Source of the DNA: Dehalococcoidia bacterium
GTDB lineage: Bacteria > Chloroflexota > Dehalococcoidia > Dehalococcoidales > Fen-1064
Reading direction: 5' to 3'
Assembly: GCA_003153955.1 (NCBI GenBank)
Contig: PMCB01000014.1
Location: forward strand, 10,496 to 20,719
Length of the DNA stretch: 10,224 nucleotides
In this document: piece after piece, positions 6,356-10,224 of the stretch
How the letters are laid out: each line of letters starts with the position of its first letter
How positions within the stretch are numbered: the stretch's first letter is position 1
Notes under the pieces: generated by a model
Database searches by the model: none
The model's input: the letters and a program-made list of their open reading frames with translations, nothing else
Told to the model about the DNA's origin: nothing
Program-made: the position numbers and the translations under genes

Positions 6356-6451
6356 TTAAATATTCTCTCTAATCTTAGTTTATTTGAATATCATCGGGAT
6401 ATCTGCCGTTCCATTTGATGCGGCTCCGCAGTCGCTTTTCAAGTCCGTCCC

Positions 6452-7684
6452 CTATTTCGCTTCCTTTACTTCGGTCCTTGAATAGCCGCGCCAGAACAGG
6501 AACCCGACCGCCGCCGCGAAAACCGGCACCGCAATCGGCCCCCAGACAAAGAACGGCTTATCCGGGAACCGGTCCAGTAAAAAGCCCCCCAGCAGCGGCC
6601 CGCAGGAAGTGCCCAGCACGGCGCACAAATTCAATATCCCCATGTTTTTCCCGATGTCTTCCGGTTTGGACATTCTGGCGATAGCTGAGTTCGATGTCGG
6701 CACAAACAGCATCTCCCCGGCCACCAAAATCGTAATCGAACCCACCGCCGGTAAAAACGCTTTCACCCACGTCAGCGACAAAAATCCCAGCCCGTACAAA
6801 ACACTCCCCAGAAACAGGGAGATGCGGGAACCCAGCCGACCTATTTGCCGGGAAATCGGGTACTGGAAAACGATAATCATCACCCCGCTGATTGACATCA
6901 GCAGGCCGTACTGTTCCGGTTTAAATCCGATGTGGTCCACTGAGAACACCGAAAGCGTGCCGCCCCACTGCGACATCTCAAAAAAGAACAGCATGCACAG
7001 CAGGCAAAAAGTAATCATCGTGGAATCGGCCAGAAACGACTTCAGCGTGCTCCTGGAAATCAACGCGGTATGTTTCCCGGTACCGCCGCGCGGCAGGTAA
7101 GGCGTGCCGAACAATGACAATGCCGTCACCACGGCGCCCGCCCCGAAAACCCAGGCATAAGAATAATGCCCCAGCAGCAGTCCCCCGGTCAACGGTCCGA
7201 TTGCCCATCCCAGGTTCCCCCCGATGGCCATCATACCGTAAGACTCGGCCAGGTTTTTATTTTGCGCGGCGTCCGTCACCAGCGCCGAAATCGCCGGGGC
7301 CGCCATGCCGCCGGCCATCGAAACCAGCACGGACGTGCCGCAAATCACCAGTACCGGCGCATTCATCCCCATCAGCACAGCCATCAGCGCGAACATCGCC
7401 GTTTCCGTAATCTGGAAGATGATAAATATCCGCCGGTGCCCGAATCTGTCCGCCAGCGCGCCGCCGACTACGCTGAATCCTCCGGAAATCAACCCGGAAA
7501 TCAGGATAATCAGCCCCACCAGTGTCATTTCGAGGCGGCGCTGCAAGTGCAGGTAAAGCGACAAATAGGAAAAAGAGATGGATATCCCCGTTATGCGGAT
7601 GGCCTGGATGCCCATCGCCGCCCAGATGCCGGGGCCGAACCGCTTCAGGTTCACCTTATTCATTATTTTATTAAATATTTTCAC
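6452..7684 (-). CDS. MFS transporter, DHA1-like drug-efflux type
   Basis: The 410-aa protein has about 12 hydrophobic segments and the normal MFS length. Motif A in loop 2-3 is GGALADRFGHRR (74-85, Asp79). A motif-C-like GGNLGWAIGPLTGGLL lies at 155-170 in TM5, a hallmark of drug:H+ antiporters. A second-half loop RQIGRLGSRIS mirrors motif A. It sits in the inner membrane and probably exports a small molecule by proton antiport. The substrate is unknown. The start is uncertain: the GTG at 7684 or an in-frame ATG at 7663, neither with a good Shine-Dalgarno. An ATG 12 nt before the GTG runs straight into a stop. The gene is preceded by a 220-nt leader with a leader peptide and terminator, which suggests inducible expression by attenuation. 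The second MFS gene (9440 onward) is not a close relative. Confidence 0.9.
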   Translation of the reverse strand: MKIFNKIMNKVNLKRFGPGIWAAMGIQAIRITGISISFSYLSLYLHLQRRLEMTLVGLIILISGLISGGFSVVGGALADRFGHRRIFIIFQITETAMFALMAVLMGMNAPVLVICGTSVLVSMAGGMAAPAISALVTDAAQNKNLAESYGMMAIGGNLGWAIGPLTGGLLLGHYSYAWVFGAGAVVTALSLFGTPYLPRGGTGKHTALISRSTLKSFLADSTMITFCLLCMLFFFEMSQWGGTLSVFSVDHIGFKPEQYGLLMSISGVMIIVFQYPISRQIGRLGSRISLFLGSVLYGLGFLSLTWVKAFLPAVGSITILVAGEMLFVPTSNSAIARMSKPEDIGKNMGILNLCAVLGTSCGPLLGGFLLDRFPDKPFFVWGPIAVPVFAAAVGFLFWRGYSRTEVKEAK

Positions 7685-7716
7685 TTTTTATCTCATATCG
7701 TCTTAATTCAGTCCGG

Positions 7717-7751
7717 AAAAAGAAAGAGCCCGGGATATTTGTTCCGGGCTC
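7717..7751 (-). terminator. Intrinsic terminator within the MFS leader
   Basis: On the minus strand GAGCCCGG (7751-7744) pairs with CCGGGCTC (7733-7726). The 8-bp perfect stem is extended by a G-U and an A-U pair around a 6-nt loop, and is followed by TTTCTTTTT (7725-7717). It lies 32 nt before the GTG of the transporter, so it is upstream of the gene in the reading direction. Either it ends the SHOCT transcript or, more likely given the promoter in between, it is an attenuator. Confidence 0.8.
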
Positions 7752-7780
7752 AGTGTGCTCTGACTGTTTTGAGAGTTATC

Positions 7781-7882
7781 CTAGAGTTTTTCTATCTCCG
7801 GCAAACAGGCACACCTAGCCGCGGACGGGAATCCATGAACCCCCGCGGTGCGTATAATTTTAACGATGCCTGCTGTCCTCAT
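7781..7882 (-). CDS. Putative leader peptide (33 aa) upstream of the MFS gene
   Basis: A small ORF lies entirely inside the predicted leader RNA. It encodes MRTAGIVKIIRTAGVHGFPS and then AARCACLPEIEKL. AAGGAAG (7900-7894) precedes the ATG, about 11-13 nt away, a little long but usable. The peptide carries the motif RTAG twice (residues 2-5 and 11-14). Codons 12-14 form arm A of the GC-rich hairpin and codons 20-22 form arm B. A ribosome held around codons 11-15 would therefore free arm B to form the antiterminator, and one reaching the stop would not. Whether it is translated cannot be seen from sequence alone. Confidence 0.45.
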   Translation of the reverse strand: MRTAGIVKIIRTAGVHGFPSAARCACLPEIEKL

Positions 7883-7913
7883 TTTGATTTCTGCTTCCTT
7901 ACACGAATGCCCT

Positions 7914-7943
7914 ACTATACAACGGATAAATAATTATTGTCAA
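7914..7943 (-). promoter_or_regulatory. Sigma-70 promoter of the MFS leader transcript
   Basis: On the minus strand a perfect TTGACA (7943-7938) and TATAGT (7919-7914) are separated by 18 nt. The start is expected near 7907, giving a leader of roughly 220 nt before the transporter. The promoter starts just 16 bp after the stop of the SHOCT gene. Confidence 0.75.
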
Positions 7944-7959
7944 TATGAAATTTCCGGTC

Positions 7960-8187
7960 TTATGCCAAATCTTTCTTGATTTGCTCGAACTGTTCCTTGT
8001 TGATTTCGCCTTTCGCATACCGCTCGCTGGCTATTTCCACCGGGGTCTGCCGGTTTGCTTTATCCCCTCTGGTGAATTTTCTGTAAAACCATAAACATAA
8101 AGCGACAAAACCCGCTAAGAGTATTGCGATTAATAACAGATTAATAATCGAGGCAGCAACATCCATCGGACTTGAGAGACCATTCAA
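7960..8187 (-). CDS. Small membrane protein with C-terminal SHOCT domain
   Basis: The 75-aa product has one membrane segment (about 14-34, SIINLLLIAILLAGFVALCLW), a short basic linker (YRKFTRGDK) and a C-terminal SHOCT motif, IASERYAKGEINKEQFEQIK at about 52-71. SHOCT (short C-terminal) domains are oligomerisation modules at the ends of small or membrane proteins; their cellular role is unclear. The start is taken as TTG at 8187, because GGAGGA (8200-8195) lies 8 nt upstream. A promoter (8247-8219) predicts transcription starting near 8212. The longer readings beginning at 8202 or 8262 either lack a Shine-Dalgarno or start before the transcript. The tail should face the cytoplasm by the positive-inside rule. 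Confidence 0.85.
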   Translation of the reverse strand: MNGLSSPMDVAASIINLLLIAILLAGFVALCLWFYRKFTRGDKANRQTPVEIASERYAKGEINKEQFEQIKKDLA

Positions 8188-8218
8188 GATATCTTCCTCC
8201 ATGTACAACGTTAAGAGT

Positions 8219-8247
8219 ATTTTATCAGTATCTGTGATATTTCTCAA
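8219..8247 (-). promoter_or_regulatory. Sigma-70 promoter of the SHOCT gene
   Basis: On the minus strand TTGAGA (8247-8242) and TAAAAT (8224-8219) are 17 nt apart. The expected start near 8212 leaves a 25-nt leader containing GGAGGA in front of the TTG start at 8187. Confidence 0.65.
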
Positions 8248-8269
8248 TATTATATATACCAAATGTCAT

Positions 8270-8327
8270 GAGGTGGGTAGAGTTGCACTCACCTCCCAGC
8301 TTTGTAAAGGAGGGTTTCAAACCCTCC
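8270..8327. repeat. Hairpin cluster between divergent promoters
   Basis: Two adjacent palindromes are visible: GAGGTG (8270-8275) with CACCTC (8290-8295), and GGAGGGT (8309-8315) with ACCCTCC (8321-8327). CCTCC at 8292-8296 can instead pair with GGAGG at 8309-8313, so alternative folds exist. It lies between the divergent promoters of the SHOCT and DUF2087 genes but outside both predicted transcripts. It may be a dispersed intergenic repeat; no second copy is in this window. Confidence 0.45.
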
Positions 8328-8399
8328 CGCCCCGTTCTCCATACCATCGCAGTCCTATATCCATAATTCCTTTGTCGTTCCCAATCCAGCATATCCTTT

Positions 8400-8428
8400 T
8401 TGCCAGCCCCCTCAACAAAGTCTATAAT
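8400..8428 (+). promoter_or_regulatory. Sigma-70 promoter of the DUF2087 gene
   Basis: TTGCCA (8400-8405), a 17-nt spacer and a perfect TATAAT (8423-8428). The start is expected near 8435, and AGGAG at 8443-8447 precedes the ATG at 8459. Confidence 0.75.
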
Positions 8429-8458
8429 TGACACTATTAGTCAGGAGATTGATTACCG

Positions 8459-9013
8459 ATGGAAATAAATCCGGAACTATTGAGTATTGCCGGTGCACTC
8501 GCGGATGAGGAAAATTTCAAAATTCTGGCCGCCGTCGCCCTTGGCGCCAACACCCCGGATAAAATCAGCCGCCTCACCGGCTTCGACAATACAAAAATAA
8601 TCAAATCCATGATAAAACTTGAGAAAGCCGGATTGGTGGATAATCAGTTAGATACCGGCCACTGTTACCGTGCCCAAAAACTTAAAGATATTAATCATCA
8701 TCTCAACACCAGTATGGCGCATAAACCGACGCCAACCGGCATCGACCGCTTCATCCGCAACGGGCGACTGCAAACTTTTCCCAAATCCCGCGACGACCGT
8801 TTGCTGGTGTTGGAATATCTTGCTAACCTGTTCGAATTTGACAAACAGTACCCGGAAATCGAGGTTAACATCAAACTGACTAGCCTGAACCAGGATTTTG
8901 CCGCTTTGCGCCGCTACTTAATCGACTACAGGTTCTTCGAACGCAGCAATGTCACCGCTGACGGCCGCACCACTGTCTTCTACCGCCGCGTACCTGCCAG
9001 CCCTGTAAAATAA
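8459..9013 (+). CDS. Winged-helix protein with C-terminal DUF2087 domain (putative transcription regulator)
   Basis: In this 184-aa protein, residues about 8-72 look like an ArsR-type winged helix: ALADEENFKILAAVALG, TPDKISRLTGFDNTKIIKSM and KLEKAGLVDNQ. Residues about 95-178 match the DUF2087 pattern: IDRFIRNGRLQTFPKSRDDR, then LLVLEYLANLFEFDKQYPE, INVKL-like NIKLTSLNQDFAALRRYLID and a final R(Y/F)FERS...VFYRR. Proteins combining an HTH with DUF2087 are presumed transcription regulators; the ligand is unknown. The promoter at 8400-8428 and AGGAG at 8443-8447 fix the start. It is divergent from the SHOCT gene and upstream of an MFS transporter on the same strand, 426 bp away. That makes control of either neighbour possible but unproven. 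Confidence 0.85.
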   Translation: MEINPELLSIAGALADEENFKILAAVALGANTPDKISRLTGFDNTKIIKSMIKLEKAGLVDNQLDTGHCYRAQKLKDINHHLNTSMAHKPTPTGIDRFIRNGRLQTFPKSRDDRLLVLEYLANLFEFDKQYPEIEVNIKLTSLNQDFAALRRYLIDYRFFERSNVTADGRTTVFYRRVPASPVK

Positions 9014-9106
9014 TAAAGCGTAAGCGCGACAGCACTTGCACCCCTACGCATAAGTTGCCCCATGTCCTTCAGTGATTCCATTGTTACCGCTGATACGGCA
9101 CGAAAT

Positions 9107-9214
9107 CTCTGGATTGTCGGGCTTGACCCGACAATGACAATGAAAGGGAAACAGCTTCAAGCAAAGCTTGAAGCTGTTTCCCTCGGTATGTCGTTCCCGA
9201 CCTGATCGGGAATC
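9107..9214 (-). repeat. 108-bp composite three-hairpin repeat, copy 2 (inverted)
   Basis: Palindromes lie at 9113-9135 (ATTGTCGGG/CCCGACAAT), 9145-9183 (17-bp perfect arms, loop CAAAG) and 9194-9212 (TTCCCGA/TCGGGAA). The reverse complement matches copy 1 (207-314) over its full length. In the central stem A241-T273 of copy 1 is replaced by G9148-C9180, a paired change that keeps the helix. The 5-nt loop is flipped relative to the flanking modules (TAAAG in copy 1, CTTTG in the orientation-matched copy 2). Confidence 0.8.
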
Positions 9215-9337
9215 TATCACACCAATTCTGTCTGGATGCAAACCCCGAAATACGATTCATTGGCTCTCCACTCCATCCCGTTGAAAGCTTGTCCAATACT
9301 TGGTAGGGCAACGTGATCCGGCAGCCAATTATAGTTA

Positions 9338-9357
9338 TACAGGCGTCCCTGCCTGTA
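9338..9357. repeat. Hairpin upstream of the right-hand MFS gene
   Basis: TACAGGC (9338-9344) pairs with GCCTGTA (9351-9357) around a 6-nt loop. There is no T tract, so it is not a typical terminator. It sits about 25 bp upstream of the candidate -10 and could be a dispersed palindrome or a binding site. Confidence 0.45.
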
Positions 9358-9381
9358 CGCTGCCCCTCCCCCTTTCCGCCG

Positions 9382-9390
9382 TGCTATAAT
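9382..9390 (+). promoter_or_regulatory. Candidate extended -10 promoter of the right-hand MFS gene
   Basis: TGCTATAAT is a full extended -10 (TGn-TATAAT), and no good -35 is present at 16-18 nt upstream, as is typical for extended -10 promoters. The start would be near 9397, about 43 nt before the ATG. Confidence 0.45.
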
Positions 9391-9439
9391 TGTCGTTAGT
9401 ATTTCTCCAACAGCTATAAAAAGACGAATTTTTGCACTG

Positions 9440-10224
9440 ATGCGTATCGATAAATCAATTGTTCAAAAAGTAGAACACGCCCTCAGATTCGCCACCGCCG
9501 AGGGGATGGCCTACGGCGCCGTGATGGGCTTCGGCGATAACTTTATCGTCGCTTTCGCCGTTGCCATCCAGACCAGCAGCTTCCTCATCGGCATCCTCTG
9601 CTCCGTGCCGGGCTTTTTAGCCTCGCTGGCCCAACTCTGGGACGCAACCATTGTCCGCAAGATGAAAAGCCGCAAAGCTGTGGTCATCACTTTTGCCCTG
9701 CTGCAGGGACTGATGTTCCTCCCGATGCTCGCCCTCGCGTTTATTCATAACAGCAGCGTCGGCTGGTGGCTGGTTCTTTTCGCCACCATTTACTCGATAT
9801 CGTCCGCTCTGACCTCTCCCGCATGGGGCAGCATCATGGCGGAGGTCGTGCCGGAACACCTGCGCGGCCGGTACTTCAGCTTCCGCGGCAGCCTCTCCAC
9901 CCTCTCAAACACCATCGCCTTTCTGGCCGGCGGGATTTTTCTGACTTTTCTGGTGCACAAAGCGTTGTGGGGATTCGCCATTCTCTTCGGCGCGGCGTTT
10001 TTAGCCCGGATGATATCCTCCGGCTTGCTCACTCAGCTCTATGAATTCCCGCAAAAAGAAAAACCGGTGCAGCAGGCCAGCAGCGGCAGCTTTATCCGTA
10101 ATTTATTTTCCTCCAATCTCGGCCGCTACATGCTCTTCCTTTTCTCGATGAGTTTTGCGGTCAATATCGCCAGCCCCTATTTCGCCGTTTATCAGCTGCA
10201 TAGTTTGAAACAAAGCTACTTCGT
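9440..10224 (+). CDS. MFS transporter (partial, first 261 codons)
   Basis: An open frame from ATG 9440 runs without a stop through the right edge. The protein begins MRIDKSIVQKVEHALRFATA, then has alternating hydrophobic segments: TM1 near 22-45, TM2 near 50-65, a loop IVRKMKSRKAVVI, TM3-TM6, a charged central loop (YEFPQKEKPVQQASSG) and the start of TM7. The loop AEVVPEHLRGRYFSFRG between the fourth and fifth segments is typical of a group of uncharacterised bacterial MFS proteins. Substrate and direction of transport cannot be told. It is distinct from the DHA1-like transporter at 6452-7684. No Shine-Dalgarno is evident before the ATG, so the start is the first reasonable ATG rather than a proven one. 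Confidence 0.85.
   Translation, partial: MRIDKSIVQKVEHALRFATAEGMAYGAVMGFGDNFIVAFAVAIQTSSFLIGILCSVPGFLASLAQLWDATIVRKMKSRKAVVITFALLQGLMFLPMLALAFIHNSSVGWWLVLFATIYSISSALTSPAWGSIMAEVVPEHLRGRYFSFRGSLSTLSNTIAFLAGGIFLTFLVHKALWGFAILFGAAFLARMISSGLLTQLYEFPQKEKPVQQASSGSFIRNLFSSNLGRYMLFLFSMSFAVNIASPYFAVYQLHSLKQSYF

Larger units (their letters stand above)
7685..7907 (-). promoter_or_regulatory. Attenuator leader of the MFS gene (candidate ribosome-mediated attenuation)
   Basis: Going 5' to 3' on the minus strand, the leader holds a 33-codon ORF (7882-7781) and a GC-rich hairpin A:B formed by two CCGCGG arms (7848-7843 and 7824-7819). A long-range helix follows, GTGTGC (7814-7809) with GCACAC (7758-7753), extended by CTGTTT (7808-7803) with AAACAG (7769-7764). 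Last is the terminator C:D (7751-7726) with its T tract. Arm B plus two bases, CCGCGGCT (7824-7817), can pair with AGCCCGG (7750-7744) of terminator arm C as 7 bp with one bulged C. That pairing would directly extend the long-range helix and block the terminator. The pairing scheme is read from sequence; the regulatory role is inference by analogy with leader-peptide attenuators. Confidence 0.6.
9014..9439. other. Intergenic region with repeats
   Basis: This 426-bp stretch has no supportable gene. It contains the second copy of the 108-bp composite repeat (9107-9214), a separate 7-bp stem hairpin at 9338-9357 and a promoter-like extended -10 at 9382-9390. Short minus-strand reading frames across it run through the repeat and look accidental. 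Confidence 0.7.

Noticed and set aside
7166..7933. 255-aa plus-strand open frame opposite the MFS gene and its leader
   Set aside because: His/Arg/Gln-rich antisense translation typical of a shadow of a GC-rich membrane-protein gene. It crosses the terminator and has no start signal.
8270..8340. Possible tRNA remnant (T-arm-like GAGGGTTTCAAACCCTC)
   Set aside because: The loop lacks the TTCRA register, and no matching acceptor stem, D arm or anticodon arm could be placed.
8225..8434. 69-aa minus-strand reading frame between the SHOCT and DUF2087 genes
   Set aside because: It runs through the hairpin cluster and both divergent promoters, and has no Shine-Dalgarno and no recognisable domain.
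9084..9311. 75-aa minus-strand reading frame in the 9014-9439 intergenic region
   Set aside because: Half of it is the translated palindromic repeat, with low-complexity Ser-Leu runs from the stem. There is no ribosome binding site.

Overview
The window looks like a chromosomal stretch from a free-living bacterium of moderate GC. Spacing is loose, the genes are small metabolic, envelope and transport genes, and the promoters are of the housekeeping sigma-70 type (TTGACA / TATAAT with 17-18 nt spacers). No phage, plasmid, CRISPR, rRNA or tRNA gene is visible. The family mix (FecR-domain exported protein, SHOCT protein, DUF2087 protein, small paralogous alpha/beta proteins, REP-like palindromic repeats) would fit an environmental anaerobe such as a Dehalococcoidia-type Chloroflexota. 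That placement is inference, because nothing here is phylogenetically decisive.

Left part (1-1760), minus strand: two paralogous small proteins (one cut by the left edge) and an SMP-30/gluconolactonase-like enzyme with its own consensus promoter. Between the paralogs lies a 108-bp three-hairpin repeat. A second copy lies in opposite orientation 8.8 kb away, at 9107-9214.

Middle left (1880-4750), plus strand: a SOUL haem-binding-type protein closely followed by a class I SAM methyltransferase (probable operon). Next is an exported, C-terminally membrane-anchored FecR-domain protein. Its promoter places the transcription start on the ATG itself, so its mRNA is predicted to be leaderless. It ends in a Rho-independent terminator.

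Middle right (4815-8250), minus strand: a 53-aa DUF4177-like protein, a lipoprotein with a TTG start, a GNAT acetyltransferase, an MFS efflux-type transporter and a small SHOCT membrane protein (also a TTG start, fixed by a perfect Shine-Dalgarno and a promoter).

The most interesting segment is the 5' leader of the MFS gene (7685-7907). In order it holds a strong promoter, a 33-codon leader-peptide ORF, a GC-rich hairpin, a long-range helix and an intrinsic terminator. The second arm of the GC-rich hairpin can pair instead with the first terminator arm. This is the layout of a ribosome-mediated transcription attenuator, as known for some antibiotic-inducible transporters.

Right part (8400-10224), plus strand: a winged-helix/DUF2087 putative regulator with a near-consensus promoter, a repeat-rich intergenic stretch, and the first 261 codons of a second, unrelated-looking MFS transporter that runs off the right edge.
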